Positions 27,330 through 36,624 of a DNA stretch of 64,000 nt are shown piece after piece. This DNA is from Paraburkholderia sabiae. Its GTDB lineage: Bacteria; Pseudomonadota; Gammaproteobacteria; Burkholderiales; Burkholderiaceae. Under the pieces are notes generated by a model. That model saw only the letters and a program-made list of their open reading frames with translations, searched no databases and was not told where the DNA came from. The DNA lies in contig NZ_CP125295.1 in assembly GCF_030412785.1 (NCBI RefSeq), forward strand, positions 4,588,001 to 4,652,000. Direction: 5' to 3'. The position numbers and the translations under genes were made by a program. Numbering within the stretch: the stretch's first letter is position 1; each line of letters opens with the position of its first letter.

Positions 27330-28421
27330 ATGACAGCGTATTTGAGCGTCGAGCAGGTTTCCAAGCGGTTCAACGAAACGCCCGTTCTGAAGGATATCGA
27401 TCTCGGCGTGAAGAAGGGCGAAATGTTGTGTTTTCTAGGGCCATCGGGATGCGGCAAGACGACCTTGCTGCGCATCATCGCGGGACTCGAAACGCAGAGC
27501 ATGGGCCGCATCATGCAGGACGGCCGCGATATCTCGCGCCTGCCGCCGCAGTTGCGCGACTACGGCATCGTGTTTCAGTCGTATGCGCTGTTTCCGAATC
27601 TCACGATCTTCGACAACGTGGCCTATGGCCTCGTGAATCGAAAGATGAAGCGCGCGGCGATTGCGGAGCGCGTGCATGAACTGCTGGCGCTGGTGGGTTT
27701 GCCCGACGCGCATCGCAAGCATCCGAACCAGTTGTCGGGCGGCCAGCAGCAGCGGATTGCGCTCGCGCGCGCACTGGCGACGTCGCCGGGATTGCTGTTG
27801 CTCGACGAGCCGCTGTCCGCACTCGATGCGCGCGTGCGCGTGCGGCTGCGTCAGGAAATAAGGCAACTGCAGCAACGGCTCGGCGTGACGACGATCATGG
27901 TCACGCACGATCAGGAAGAAGCGTTGTCGATGGCGGATCGCATCGTCGTGATGAATCACGGTGTGATCGAGCAGATCGGCACGCCGCCCGAGATTTATCG
28001 CGAGCCCGCGTCGCCGTTCGTCGCGGACTTCATCGGCAAGGTCAACATGATTCCCGCCGAAGTGATGCGCGACGGCACGCTGAAGGCGGGCGAGATCGGC
28101 TTGCATTATGGCTGCGGTACGGCGCAGGCGGCTGCGGGTTCGCAGGTCTCCGCTTTCGTGCGTCCTGAAGACATTCATATCAGCCTGCCCAACAGCGCGC
28201 CTGACAACCAACTCGCCGCGCGCGTGGAAAAGCTCGAATTTCTCGGCGCATTCTGCCGCGTCAGTTTCAAGGTCGACGGGTTGACGGGCCAGGAGATCGT
28301 CGCCGATCTGTCGTTTCATGAAATGCGCCGCACGGGCCTGCAAACGGGCGCACGTTGCGACCTTGCCATTCAACGCGAAAACGTGTGCGTGTTCACGGCC
28401 GCGAAGGAGCGTCTGCAATGA
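27330..28421 (+). CDS. 2-Aminoethylphosphonate ABC transporter ATPase (PhnT-like)
   Basis: A 363-residue ABC ATPase of the PotA/FbpC class. It has Walker A GPSGCGKTT, signature LSGGQQQRIALARAL, Walker B LLLLDEPLSALD, the switch MVTHDQEEAL, and a C-terminal TOBE regulatory domain (about residues 285-360, VSAFVRPEDIHI). The ATG at 27330 has a GGAGG site. Its stop overlaps the permease start (ATGA), which implies translational coupling. Assignment to aminoethylphosphonate rests on context with phnW, phnY and phnA. Confidence 0.9.
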   Translation: MTAYLSVEQVSKRFNETPVLKDIDLGVKKGEMLCFLGPSGCGKTTLLRIIAGLETQSMGRIMQDGRDISRLPPQLRDYGIVFQSYALFPNLTIFDNVAYGLVNRKMKRAAIAERVHELLALVGLPDAHRKHPNQLSGGQQQRIALARALATSPGLLLLDEPLSALDARVRVRLRQEIRQLQQRLGVTTIMVTHDQEEALSMADRIVVMNHGVIEQIGTPPEIYREPASPFVADFIGKVNMIPAEVMRDGTLKAGEIGLHYGCGTAQAAAGSQVSAFVRPEDIHISLPNSAPDNQLAARVEKLEFLGAFCRVSFKVDGLTGQEIVADLSFHEMRRTGLQTGARCDLAIQRENVCVFTAAKERLQ

Positions 28422-30145
28422 GCGCCGTTTTGATCGAACGCCGCGGCGGTGACGAAGCGAACGCCGAAGTGCGACAAATCACGCATTGGCACGACAGGAT
28501 CGCGCAGCTTGCGCTGTTGCTGATGTCGGCAATGTTGGCCATGTTTCTGCTGGTGCCGCTCGCGCTCGTGATCGGCAAATGCTTCGTCGATGCGGACGGC
28601 CGCTTCATCGGGCTCGCGAACTTCACCGGCTATCTGGGCAATAGCGCTGTCTGGATATCGACGCTTCATTCCGTGAGCGTCGCGTGCACGGTGACAGCGA
28701 TCGTCATTCCGATGGCATTCACGTTCGCCTACGCACTCACGCGTTCGTGCATGCCGATGAAAAACGCGGTCCGCACGGTGGCGTTGCTGCCGCTGCTCGC
28801 GCCCACATTGCTGTCGGCCGTGTCGTTCATCTACTGGTTCGGCAACTCGGGGCTGCTCAAGCCGTTGTTGCACGGACATTCGATCTACGGCTTCTCCGGC
28901 ATCGTCAGCAGTCTCGTGTATGCAGCGTTTCCGCACGTGCTGATGATTCTCGTCACGGCGCTGTCGCTTTCGGATGGACGTCTGTACGAAGCCGCCGATG
29001 CGATGGGCACGAGCCGCTTTCGCAAGTTCGTGACGATCACGCTGCCGGGCGCGAAGTACGGCCTCATCAGCGCGACGATGGTCTCGTTCACGATCTGCAT
29101 CAACGACTTCGGCATTCCCGTGGTGATCGGTGGACCGTACACGGTGCTGTCGACGGATATCTACAAGCTCATCATCGGCTTGCAGGACTTCAACCGCAGT
29201 GCCGTGGTGAGTCTGCTGCTGCTGTGTCCCGCACTCGTCGCGTTCGCCGTCGACTTCCTGATCCGCCGCAAGCAGCAGTCCCAACTCGGCGCGCGTTCGA
29301 CGCCGTTCCAGCCGAAGCCGTCGCGCGGTTTCGACATGGCGATGCTCGCGTACTGCGCGTTCATCTGTCTGCTGATGATCGCCGTGGTCGGCATTTCCGT
29401 GTTCGCGTCGTTCGTGAAGTTCTGGCCGTATCAGATGAGCCTCGGCTTGCAGCACTACAAGATGGGCCTGATCGCAGCGGGCATTTTCGACGCGTACAAG
29501 AACAGCTTGCAGATGGCGGCGTGCGTGGCGATCGGCGGCACGGCCATCGTGTTCGGCGGCGCGTATCTCGTCGAGAAGACGCGCGGGCCGCGCTGGCTGC
29601 GCGGCTTCATCAACCTCTGCGCGATCCTGCCGATGGGCGTGCCGGGGCTCGTGCTCGGCATCAGCTACATCTTTCTGTTCAACGCGCCCGCGAATCCGCT
29701 CAATGGTCTTTACGGCACGCTCGCGCTGCTCGCCGTGGTGACGGTGGTGCATTACTACTCGTCGAGTCATCTGACGGCAGTGACGGCATTGCGGCAGATC
29801 GACAACGAATTCGAAGCGGTGTCGGCTTCGCTGAAAGTGCCTTTCTACAAGACGTTCTGGCGCGTCACAGTGCCCGTGTGTCTGCCGTCGATCCTGCAGA
29901 TTGCGCGCTATCTGTTCGTCAACGGCATGACGACAGTGTCGGCTGTCGCGTTCCTCTATTCGCCCGATACGCAGCCCGCTTCGGTGGCGATCCTGAACCT
30001 CGACGACGCCGGTCAGATCGGACCGGCCGCCGCGATGGCGACGCTCGTTCTCGTCACGGCTGCATGTGCATGTCTGCTGTTCGCCGGCGTATCGCACGGC
30101 GTGTTGCGTCGAACCCAGGCATGGCGCACGACGCGCCGTGGCTGA
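28418..30145 (+). CDS. 2-Aminoethylphosphonate ABC transporter permease, fused two-domain type
   Basis: A 575-residue inner-membrane protein with two BPD_transp_1 permease halves in one chain. Each half carries an EAA loop: [25 protein letters not shown] in the first and [23 protein letters not shown] in the second. Around twelve hydrophobic helices are visible. Fused permeases of this form accompany the PhnS/PhnT type above, instead of separate PhnU and PhnV. The start ATG overlaps the ATPase stop by four bases. The phnW gene follows 34 bp downstream. Confidence 0.88.
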   Translation: MSAVLIERRGGDEANAEVRQITHWHDRIAQLALLLMSAMLAMFLLVPLALVIGKCFVDADGRFIGLANFTGYLGNSAVWISTLHSVSVACTVTAIVIPMAFTFAYALTRSCMPMKNAVRTVALLPLLAPTLLSAVSFIYWFGNSGLLKPLLHGHSIYGFSGIVSSLVYAAFPHVLMILVTALSLSDGRLYEAADAMGTSRFRKFVTITLPGAKYGLISATMVSFTICINDFGIPVVIGGPYTVLSTDIYKLIIGLQDFNRSAVVSLLLLCPALVAFAVDFLIRRKQQSQLGARSTPFQPKPSRGFDMAMLAYCAFICLLMIAVVGISVFASFVKFWPYQMSLGLQHYKMGLIAAGIFDAYKNSLQMAACVAIGGTAIVFGGAYLVEKTRGPRWLRGFINLCAILPMGVPGLVLGISYIFLFNAPANPLNGLYGTLALLAVVTVVHYYSSSHLTAVTALRQIDNEFEAVSASLKVPFYKTFWRVTVPVCLPSILQIARYLFVNGMTTVSAVAFLYSPDTQPASVAILNLDDAGQIGPAAAMATLVLVTAACACLLFAGVSHGVLRRTQAWRTTRRG

Positions 30146-30179
30146 ACCGAATCCTCATCGTGTCCACCAAGGAGATACC

Positions 30180-31310
30180 GTGAATCTGCCCCGTCAACCG
30201 ATTCTGCTCACTCCCGGCCCGCTCACCACATCCGACCGCACGCGCGAGGCCATGCTGCGCGACTGGGGTTCGTGGGACGGCGATTTCAACCAGATCACCG
30301 CGCGCATCCGTCGCGAAACGCTGCGTATCGTGCATGGCGAAGAGACGCACGAATGCGTGCCCTTGCAAGGCAGCGGCACGTTCTCGGTCGAGGCGGCCAT
30401 CGGCACGCTCGTGCCGCGCGACGGTCACGTGCTGGTGCCGAACAACGGCGCGTATTGCCAGCGTATCGCGAAGATTTGCCGCGCGCTGGGGCGGCGTCAT
30501 CAGAGCATCGACTATGCGGAAGATACGCAGGTCAAGGCCGCCGACATCGACCGCGCGCTCGCCGCCGATCCATCCATCACGCACGTCGCGCTGGTGCATT
30601 GCGAAACGGGCGCGGGCGTGTTGAATCCGCTGCACGAGATTGCGATGGTGGTCGCGAAACATGGCCGCAGCCTGATCGTCGATGCGATGAGTTCGTTCGG
30701 CGCGATCGATATCGATGCGCGACAGACGCCGTTCGATGCCGTCGTCGCGGCTTCGGGCAAGTGTCTGGAAGGCGTGCCCGGCATGGGCTTCGTGATCGTG
30801 CGTCGCAGCGTGCTCGAACGCTGCGAAGGCAACAGCCATTCGCTCGCGATGGATCTGTACGACCAGTGGGCCTACATGAATCGCACGATGCAATGGCGCT
30901 TCACGCCGCCCACGCATGTCGTCGCCGCGCTCGATCAGGCCATTGCGCAGTATGTCGACGAGGGCGGCCTCGAAGCGCGCGGCGCACGCTATGCGCGCAA
31001 CTGCCGCGCGTTGATCGACGGCATGGCGAAGCTCGGTTTCAGGACGTTCCTCGATCCGTCGATTCAGGCGCCCATCATCGTGACCTTCCATGCACCGGAC
31101 GATCCTGCGTACGACTTCAAGACCTTCTATCAGGAGGTGAAACGGCGCGGCTACATCCTGTATCCGGGCAAGCTGACGCAGATCGAAACGTTCCGCGTCG
31201 GATGCATCGGGCACTTCGGCGAGGCGGGCATTCCCGGCGCTGTTGCAGCGATTGCCGAGACGCTGGAAACGATGGGGATTTCGCAGGTATCGCCGAAAGC
31301 GCTGGCCTGA
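30180..31310 (+). CDS. phnW: 2-Aminoethylphosphonate-pyruvate aminotransferase PhnW
   Basis: A 376-residue class V PLP enzyme transferring the amino group of 2-aminoethylphosphonate to pyruvate, giving phosphonoacetaldehyde and alanine. The N-terminus [26 protein letters not shown], the [13 protein letters not shown] motif and the PLP lysine Lys194 in [12 protein letters not shown] are diagnostic. The start is GTG at 30180 with AAGGAG six bases upstream; no ATG fits. It is the last gene of the importer operon, followed by a strong terminator. Its products feed PhnY (aldehyde) and possibly Ald (alanine). Confidence 0.95.
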   Translation: MNLPRQPILLTPGPLTTSDRTREAMLRDWGSWDGDFNQITARIRRETLRIVHGEETHECVPLQGSGTFSVEAAIGTLVPRDGHVLVPNNGAYCQRIAKICRALGRRHQSIDYAEDTQVKAADIDRALAADPSITHVALVHCETGAGVLNPLHEIAMVVAKHGRSLIVDAMSSFGAIDIDARQTPFDAVVAASGKCLEGVPGMGFVIVRRSVLERCEGNSHSLAMDLYDQWAYMNRTMQWRFTPPTHVVAALDQAIAQYVDEGGLEARGARYARNCRALIDGMAKLGFRTFLDPSIQAPIIVTFHAPDDPAYDFKTFYQEVKRRGYILYPGKLTQIETFRVGCIGHFGEAGIPGAVAAIAETLETMGISQVSPKALA

Positions 31311-31330
31311 ACGGCGCGGCTTTCCTGAAG

Positions 31331-31362
31331 ACCTCGCGCGCTTACCGACGCGCGAGGTTTTT
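31331..31362 (+). terminator. Intrinsic terminator of the importer-phnW operon
   Basis: A perfect 10-bp stem (acctcgcgcg / cgcgcgaggt, 8-nt loop) is followed by five T residues, 21 bp after the phnW stop. It also lies just past the 3' end of the converging GntR gene. Confidence 0.85.
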
Positions 31363-31368
31363 ACGCTT

Positions 31369-32097
31369 TCATGCCTCTGTGACGGATGCGCCGTTGGCTG
31401 GGCCCGCTTCGATCCATTGCTCATGCGCGCGCCGCATTCTCGCGATACCGTGCGCGACATGCTCGCGCACCAGCGAGACCGCGCGCTCTTCATCGCCGCT
31501 TGCGAGCGCGTTCACGATCTCTTCGTGTTCAACGATGGATTCGCTCAACGCGCTGTGATCCGTTTCGATCGCCGCCTGGCGCAGCAATCCGAGTTGCAGC
31601 ACGAGCTGACGGTACGTCGCGATGAGATGCTGATTGCCGACGCCTGCAATCATCGCGTCGTGCAGTTGCATGTTCAGTTCCGTATAGCGTGCTGAATCGC
31701 GGGTTTTCTTCGCGGCCTTCATCTCTGCGACGATGCCCTTGAGCGTGGCAAGCGTATCGGGCGGCATGTGATTGGCGAGCTTTCGTGCGACCGATTCGTC
31801 AAGCATCGCCCGCACTTCGTAGATCTCTTCCGCTTCTCGCAGCGAAACGACGCGCACCATTACGCCGCGATTCTTTTCCGTCTTCAGCAGCCCCGATGCT
31901 TCCAGCGCGCGAAACGCTTCGCGCACGGGACCACGCGATACGTTCAGACGCGTGGCGATATCGGCTTCATTGAGCTTTTCGCCGGGCGCGAACTCGCCCG
32001 ACAGGATGCTGCGGTGAAGACTCTCCTGCACGAGCATGGCGAGCGATTGACGTCGAAGGAGTTCGAAAGCATGCGGCAGGCTGCTGTTGTCGTTCAT
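31369..32097 (-). CDS. GntR (FadR/FCD subfamily) regulator of phosphonate use
   Basis: A 242-residue regulator with a GntR winged helix (residues about 18-80: LHRSILSGEFAPGEKLNEADIATRLNVSRGPVREAFRALEASGLL) and an FCD ligand domain with metal-binding-type residues (about residues 95-225). It resembles the phosphonate-utilisation-associated regulator found beside Burkholderia phn genes. The ATG at 32097 lacks a strong ribosome-binding site. A palindrome in its own promoter contains ATTGTCAACAA, which also occurs between phnA and phnS, so autoregulation and control of both phn transcripts are likely. The ligand is probably a pathway intermediate. Confidence 0.86.
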   Translation of the reverse strand: MNDNSSLPHAFELLRRQSLAMLVQESLHRSILSGEFAPGEKLNEADIATRLNVSRGPVREAFRALEASGLLKTEKNRGVMVRVVSLREAEEIYEVRAMLDESVARKLANHMPPDTLATLKGIVAEMKAAKKTRDSARYTELNMQLHDAMIAGVGNQHLIATYRQLVLQLGLLRQAAIETDHSALSESIVEHEEIVNALASGDEERAVSLVREHVAHGIARMRRAHEQWIEAGPANGASVTEA

Positions 32098-32131
32098 GGA
32101 GATCGATCCCGGTGTATCGGCGGTCGCACAT

Positions 32132-32145
32132 TGTCTGCGCAGACA
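32132..32145. promoter_or_regulatory. Second palindrome in the GntR gene promoter
   Basis: TGTCTGCGCAGACA is a perfect 14-bp palindrome between the GntR start codon and the ATTGTCAACAA site. It could be an additional or lower-affinity operator; nothing else supports this. Confidence 0.35.
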
Positions 32146-32160
32146 TTGCGGCACGTTCTG

Positions 32161-32178
32161 TTTATTGTCAACAATAAA
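32161..32178. promoter_or_regulatory. Operator palindrome upstream of the GntR gene
   Basis: TTTATTGT-CA-ACAATAAA is an 18-bp palindrome with 8-bp arms. It contains the 11-mer ATTGTCAACAA shared with the phnA/phnS promoter and fits the FadR-subfamily GntR operator pattern TNGT-N2-ACNA. A minus-strand TTGACA within it could be the -35 of the GntR gene. Confidence 0.65.
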
Positions 32179-32237
32179 TGAGGGAGCGCTCGTGTGTCCA
32201 CATGCGGCCCGCCGGTACGAGCCGCATGCGTCGTTCG

Positions 32238-33119
32238 TTACTGCTCGAATACCTGGCGATTCGCTTTCACGAAGTCGCTCACAGTTTGCGGTGCTTGCCC
32301 GGTAATTTCAGCGATCACACCGTCGGCGCCCGAGAAAATGCCGTTCTGATAGTCGATGGCGATTGCCAGAAAGTGCTGGATCAGAAACTCCGGCAGACGG
32401 TATTGCTCCAGATGAGCGCGGTATTGCTCGATAGTCGAAGGGCTGTAGGTAATCTTGCGGCCGAGCACCTGACCGACTTCGTCGGCGATTTCCTGCTGAT
32501 TCAGTTCGACGGGTCCGAGCAGCGGATAGGTCTTGCCGATATGACCCGACGGCTTCGCGAGAACTGCTGCGATGAGCCGCGCCTGATCCTCGCCTGCGAT
32601 CGGCGCATGACGTCCTTCGCCGTACGGCAGCGTGATCTTGCCTTCCTGCACGATCTGATCGCGGACCCACGGAAAAACCAGCCACTCGGAGAAGAAGGTC
32701 GGACGAATGTGCACGGTCGGTACGCCCGACCAGTCGAGCACTCGTTCCGCGATCCAGTGGTCGCGTGCGGCATGGCTCTTCGAATCTTCGCGGGCAGAAA
32801 TCTGCGACATCTCGACGACGACCTCGACACCCGCGCGCTGTGCCGCATCCGCGAAATACGACGTGGCCTGGATGAAGCCCGGCATCACCGGATAGCACAG
32901 ATAGGCGCCCGTGACGCCGTCCATCGCGCGCAACACGTCATCGTGTTCGAGCAGATTGCCGACGACGGTTTCGGCGCCCTGAGCGCGCAGCGCCGCGCTG
33001 CGTTCGTCTTCGCGATGCACGAGGGCGCGCACGGCGTGGCCGTCGTTCAGCAGATGCCGGATGGTGTGCATGCCGGTTTTGCCCGTGGCGCCGGTAATGA
33101 GGTATTTGCGTTGTTGCAT
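32238..33119 (-). CDS. NmrA family NAD(P)-binding protein (quinone-oxidoreductase-like)
   Basis: A 293-residue atypical short-chain dehydrogenase-like protein with N-terminal dinucleotide-binding YLITGATGKTGMHTIRHLL, then VRALVHREDER. The FSEWLVFPWVRDQI and IAGEDQARLIAAVL segments are typical of NmrA/QorB-like proteins. It is 89 bp downstream of a TetR gene on the same strand. An inverted repeat lies immediately upstream of its start, suggesting its own regulated promoter. Substrate unknown. Confidence 0.85.
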   Translation of the reverse strand: MQQRKYLITGATGKTGMHTIRHLLNDGHAVRALVHREDERSAALRAQGAETVVGNLLEHDDVLRAMDGVTGAYLCYPVMPGFIQATSYFADAAQRAGVEVVVEMSQISAREDSKSHAARDHWIAERVLDWSGVPTVHIRPTFFSEWLVFPWVRDQIVQEGKITLPYGEGRHAPIAGEDQARLIAAVLAKPSGHIGKTYPLLGPVELNQQEIADEVGQVLGRKITYSPSTIEQYRAHLEQYRLPEFLIQHFLAIAIDYQNGIFSGADGVIAEITGQAPQTVSDFVKANRQVFEQ

Positions 33120-33140
33120 GATGGACTCTCCAATCTAACG

Positions 33141-33160
33141 GTGTATGAAAGTGCATACAC
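33141..33160. promoter_or_regulatory. Inverted repeat upstream of the NmrA-like gene
   Basis: GTGTATG-aaagtg-CATACAC is a perfect 7-bp inverted repeat, 21 bp upstream of the NmrA-like start and after the TetR stop. Probable operator; the binding protein is not known, although the neighbouring TetR is one candidate. Confidence 0.45.
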
Positions 33161-33208
33161 ACACATTTAAGTACGCGTATTCGGCTCGAATTCGATGAAT
33201 GAGTGTGT

Positions 33209-33781
33209 CTACATCGCGGTGAGGTGTTCCCTGACGGTTTGCAGAATAGCCGCCGACGCTTCCGGATCTTCGATGACACGCGCCATCGTCAGCGCGCCGA
33301 TCATCGCCGAGAGTGCGACGACGGCTTCCGATTTCGCCGCCGAACGATGCCGGCGTTTCGATCGCTTCGCGAGCACGTCGACGAGACCGTCGAAGCCGCG
33401 TGCCGCGACGGCGCGCGTCTGTTCGTCGGCCCGGGCAAGCTCGCTGCCCATGCCGGCGAGCGGGCAGCCTTCCGCCCGCTGGTCGCGGTGCGCACTGGAC
33501 ACGTAGGCGTCGATGATCGCCTTGAAGGCATCATCTGCCGCGCTGGCTTCGGCAATGGTGTCGAGCTTGTGGATGATCGCGTTTAGTCCCGCCTCGCAGG
33601 CTTCCGAAACCAGCTGATCCTTGGACTCGAAATGCCGGTAGAAGCCGCCGTGCGACAGTCCCGCATCGGCCATCAGATCGGCCAGCCCGGTCGCCTGGAT
33701 GCCGTCGGCGCGAAAACGCCGTGCCGCGACTTCGACGATCTTGCGGCGCGTATCGGCCGTTTCCGCTTTCGATTTCCTCAT
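33209..33781 (-). CDS. TetR family transcriptional regulator
   Basis: A 190-residue TetR regulator. The N-terminal helix-turn-helix, about residues 10-55, includes TRRKIVEVAARRFRADGIQATGLADLMADAGLSHGGFYRHFESKDQL. The C-terminal ligand domain has the CPLAGMGSELAR segment seen in one common TetR_C subfamily. The ATG at 33781 fits the family start. A perfect 9-bp inverted repeat lies 25 bp upstream and is a strong candidate for its operator. It precedes the NmrA-like gene. Confidence 0.9.
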   Translation of the reverse strand: MRKSKAETADTRRKIVEVAARRFRADGIQATGLADLMADAGLSHGGFYRHFESKDQLVSEACEAGLNAIIHKLDTIAEASAADDAFKAIIDAYVSSAHRDQRAEGCPLAGMGSELARADEQTRAVAARGFDGLVDVLAKRSKRRHRSAAKSEAVVALSAMIGALTMARVIEDPEASAAILQTVREHLTAM

Positions 33782-33805
33782 GATGGCAGCGCTCGGTAAC
33801 AGGTT

Positions 33806-33831
33806 ATTTAGATGGTATTTATCATCTAAAT
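33806..33831. promoter_or_regulatory. TetR operator candidate
   Basis: ATTTAGATG-gtatttat-CATCTAAAT has perfect 9-bp arms in an AT-rich patch just upstream of the TetR start. Size and position are typical of a TetR autoregulatory operator. Confidence 0.65.
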
Positions 33832-33885
33832 GGATGTCAACCCGTACAGTGCGGCAACTCTGTGTTTCAGCTTTCGAGCAGACGG

Positions 33886-35067
33886 TTAGTGAGGCGAGTC
33901 TGGTTGCCGGGCATGGTGTGGATCGCCGTTCATCATGCGCATCATGTCCGGACCTCCTGTGCGCAGAAACACGCCGAGAAGTGTGACAAACACGAGTCCG
34001 AAGACGATATCGAGCACGGATGTGTAGTTGAGCGCGATCGATTGTCCGGCGGCGTGTGCGGCCGATCCGCCCGATGGTCGCGCGGGCACCCATCCCGCAG
34101 CCGTGAACACGCCTTCGACCGCCAGTCCCGCCACGACCATCGCAGCGTAGAACGCGACGAACATGAACGCGCTCATCCGCGCGCCGTAGTACTTCCGGTA
34201 GATGTTGAGAATGGGCAGGATGATCAGATCGCCGAAGATGAACGATGCGACGCCGCCGAAGCTGATGCCGCCGCGCCAGAGCACGCCCGCGAGCGGAATG
34301 TTGCCGACCGAGCAGGTGAACGACGCGAGCGCGATCAGCGGACCGGCGAATGCGCCCCACAGCGCCGACAGCAGCGGATGGCCCGACAGGAAGAAGCGTT
34401 GCCAGAAGCTGTCGGGCACCCACGCCGAGAGCGCGCCCGCGACCAGCACGCCGACGCCGATGTCTTTCCACAGCATCGACCAGGTCATCACATAGCTGTG
34501 ACTGATCGCGATCCAGCCTTCGCGAGAGAGGAGGCGTGTGCGCGCATTACCTTCGGTTGCGTCCATCGACATCGCCGCGTGGCCCTCCATGCGACCGGCG
34601 ACGCCGCGTTTTGCCTGCTCGACGGCGGCATGCTTCAGCGTGTCCGGCAGGAACAGCTTGAATAGCACCGCGACCATCACGATCATCACGATGCCGCCTG
34701 CGGCTTCCGCGGCCGTGAACGGCCAGCCGATCAGCGTGCCCATCAGGATCGCCAGTTCGAGCACGAGATTGGTGGCAGCGAACTGGAATGTGATCGACGA
34801 CGTGAAGTCGGCGCCCTTGCGAACGGCCGAGCGTGCCATCGCGACGGCAGCGTACGAGCACGACGACGAAGCGGCGCCGAACAGGCTGGCGAGCGCAATA
34901 GAACGCGGCGATGCATCCGGCAGCAGCGCGGACATGCGCTTGCGCGAGACGACGTTTTCGATGATCGCGGAGAGCAGGAAGCCGAGGCTCAAGCCCCAGA
35001 AGAGCTGCCAGATCATCACGACCGTCATCCACAGCGCGTGGGCGGCGGGGTGGAGAAGCGTCACCAT
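33886..35067 (-). CDS. Permease of the YraQ/ArsP-like (DUF318) family
   Basis: A 393-residue membrane protein with about eight hydrophobic helices and two related motifs: SSCSYAAVAMARSAVRKGADFTSSITFQFAATN in the first half and TCSVGNIPLAGVLWRGGISFGGVASFIFGDLI in the second. This internal duplication with a Cys-Ser pair is typical of YraQ/ArsP permeases; ArsP exports trivalent organoarsenicals. The start is uncertain: ATG at 35067 is used, but a GTG at 35145 directly abuts the nrsF stop. It lies downstream of sigF-nrsF on the same strand and is probably in that operon. Substrate unknown. Confidence 0.78.
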   Translation of the reverse strand: MVTLLHPAAHALWMTVVMIWQLFWGLSLGFLLSAIIENVVSRKRMSALLPDASPRSIALASLFGAASSSCSYAAVAMARSAVRKGADFTSSITFQFAATNLVLELAILMGTLIGWPFTAAEAAGGIVMIVMVAVLFKLFLPDTLKHAAVEQAKRGVAGRMEGHAAMSMDATEGNARTRLLSREGWIAISHSYVMTWSMLWKDIGVGVLVAGALSAWVPDSFWQRFFLSGHPLLSALWGAFAGPLIALASFTCSVGNIPLAGVLWRGGISFGGVASFIFGDLIILPILNIYRKYYGARMSAFMFVAFYAAMVVAGLAVEGVFTAAGWVPARPSGGSAAHAAGQSIALNYTSVLDIVFGLVFVTLLGVFLRTGGPDMMRMMNGDPHHARQPDSPH

Positions 35068-35145
35068 TGAGCAGCAGGGAGTCGAAAGAGGAAGACTCCC
35101 GTTGCGCAACGGCCATGCCTGCTTTCGTCGCGATGGGAGCGCCAC

Positions 35146-35787
35146 TTACCAGCGCAGCAGCTTCGGCCCCAGCCATGCGCCGATGCCCGCAGGCACCAGC
35201 ATGCCGATTGCGTACCACACGCTCCAGAACGCCGGGCTCATCTCCGGACAGTGCAGGCAGTACACGATGGTGGCCGTCGAACTCGCGAGCAGCCCGGCGA
35301 CGGCGCCCGCGAGCCGCAGCTGCGTCGGCGCGAGCGATTTGACGGCCCAGAACACGGCCGGGAAGGTCGGCAGCGACAGCAGCATGATGTTGAACGGACA
35401 CGTGCGCCAGGTGTGGCCGAGCACGACCGCCCATCGTTCGCCCGACGCCGTGCCGTCGAGCACGACCATGCTCGCAGCCCACACCGCGACGAACGGCAGC
35501 GCGATCAGCGCCCACGAATAGCCGGCGCGCGCGCCCGGACGGCCGAGCCGCATCACGGCGAGCATCGCGCCGACGGCAATCGCCAGCGGATACGCCATCT
35601 TGGCCCAGAAGATCGTGGTACGCGCGACGCTCGCCAGATCGTGCCGCACGCCAAACACCACGCTCATCAGGATCAGCGAGCCGAGGCCGCCGAGCACGAG
35701 CGCCTTGACAAAGCGTCGCGCGACGACGCCGCGCTCGATGCGCGTCACCTGATTCGACAGGAGGCCAATGAGATCGTCGGTCTTCAT
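35146..35787 (-). CDS. nrsF: NrsF family anti-sigma factor (DUF1109)
   Basis: A 213-residue inner-membrane protein with six hydrophobic helices, of the NrsF (DUF1109) family that sequesters SigF-type ECF sigma factors. The conserved cysteines in HTWRTCPFN and in CLHCPEMSP, thought to sense the stress signal, are present. The N-terminal [13 protein letters not shown] is typical. It overlaps the sigma gene by four bases (ATGA), which implies translational coupling. Confidence 0.9.
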   Translation of the reverse strand: MKTDDLIGLLSNQVTRIERGVVARRFVKALVLGGLGSLILMSVVFGVRHDLASVARTTIFWAKMAYPLAIAVGAMLAVMRLGRPGARAGYSWALIALPFVAVWAASMVVLDGTASGERWAVVLGHTWRTCPFNIMLLSLPTFPAVFWAVKSLAPTQLRLAGAVAGLLASSTATIVYCLHCPEMSPAFWSVWYAIGMLVPAGIGAWLGPKLLRW

Positions 35788-36476
35788 CGCAGCCCCCGGA
35801 TGAGCGTCGCCAGCGCCTTGAGACCCCGATGCACGCCGACCTTCACGGCCGATTCGGACAGTCCCGTGAGACGAGCCGTCTCCGTGACCGACAACCCTTC
35901 GAGCTTCATATGAACGATGGGCAGCCGCTGCTTGTCGGGCAGATGTTCGAGCAGCTTGCCGATATCGTGACGCGCCTGCGAGGGTTCGTCGTCGGTGTCG
36001 GCGAGCAGATCGGTGTGGTCGTCGAGCGGATCATTGAGGGACTCGCGGCGCGCACGCGAGCGGAAAAAATCCATCAGCTTGTAGCGGGCGATCGCGTGCA
36101 GCCATGCCGTCAGCGGTTCGTCGGGACGATAGGTGTGACGCGCGTTGTGCACAGCGAGCAGGATCTCCTGAACGAGGTCTTCGACATCGTCGCGATAGTT
36201 CGGGATGCGTCTGCGCAGAAACGCGCGCAGATGCCGCGTGAGCGCTTGCAGAAAGCTTCGATAAGCGTCGGCATCGCCGTCGAGACCGCGAACGAATAAC
36301 GCTTTCAGGCGGCTTTCCGCTTCTTGCAAATTGGCTCCCGTATTGGCGGAACGACGAGACGACGACGCGTGCGCCTGGCTCGCCGTCGCGACGGCGAGGG
36401 GAGCAGCCAGTCTCATGTCGATGGCTTCCGTCAAGCCGAAGCCGTGATGCGCCACTATAGCGCGGTCGTCGTCCAT
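35784..36476 (-). CDS. sigF: ECF RNA polymerase sigma factor, SigF type
   Basis: About 230 residues. Sigma region 2 is in [45 protein letters not shown] and region 4 in [28 protein letters not shown]. An extra N-terminal 50 residues is low-complexity. ATG at 36476 is used; a GTG at 36485 lies only three bases after an AGGAGG site, so either may be the start. It is coupled to nrsF. A promoter matching GTAACC-N16-CGAA lies upstream, indicating autoregulation. Confidence 0.88.
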   Translation of the reverse strand: MDDDRAIVAHHGFGLTEAIDMRLAAPLAVATASQAHASSSRRSANTGANLQEAESRLKALFVRGLDGDADAYRSFLQALTRHLRAFLRRRIPNYRDDVEDLVQEILLAVHNARHTYRPDEPLTAWLHAIARYKLMDFFRSRARRESLNDPLDDHTDLLADTDDEPSQARHDIGKLLEHLPDKQRLPIVHMKLEGLSVTETARLTGLSESAVKVGVHRGLKALATLIRGLR

Positions 36477-36506
36477 CGTCGTCACCCGCCTCCTTTAACG
36501 GGTTAA

Positions 36507-36532
36507 TTCGCTGTTCGGTAGTGCCCGGTTAC
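36507..36532 (-). promoter_or_regulatory. SigF-type promoter of sigF-nrsF
   Basis: On the minus strand GTAACC (36532-36527), exactly 16 bases, then CGAA (36510-36507) match the consensus recalled for Caulobacter SigF, GTAACC-N16-CGAA. It lies about 30 bp before the sigF start and implies positive autoregulation. Confidence 0.8.
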
Positions 36533-36566
36533 AGCCTGCACAAAAAATATTTCTTCACGTCGCGCT

Positions 36567-36592
36567 GTAACCCGCCGCGTGTTTCCGGCGAA
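36567..36592 (+). promoter_or_regulatory. SigF-type promoter of the cytochrome b/molybdoenzyme operon
   Basis: GTAACC (36567-36572), exactly 16 bases, then CGAA (36589-36592) on the plus strand repeat the SigF consensus. It lies about 33 bp before the cytochrome b start and mirrors the sigF promoter on the other strand. Confidence 0.8.
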
Positions 36593-36624
36593 TTTACGTG
36601 TATCCGACCGTCACGGTGATCGAC

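Noticed and set aside
28370..30097. 575-codon open frame antisense to the aminoethylphosphonate permease
   Set aside because: A shadow frame: charged and low-complexity, with no domain, while the plus strand encodes an obvious two-domain permease.
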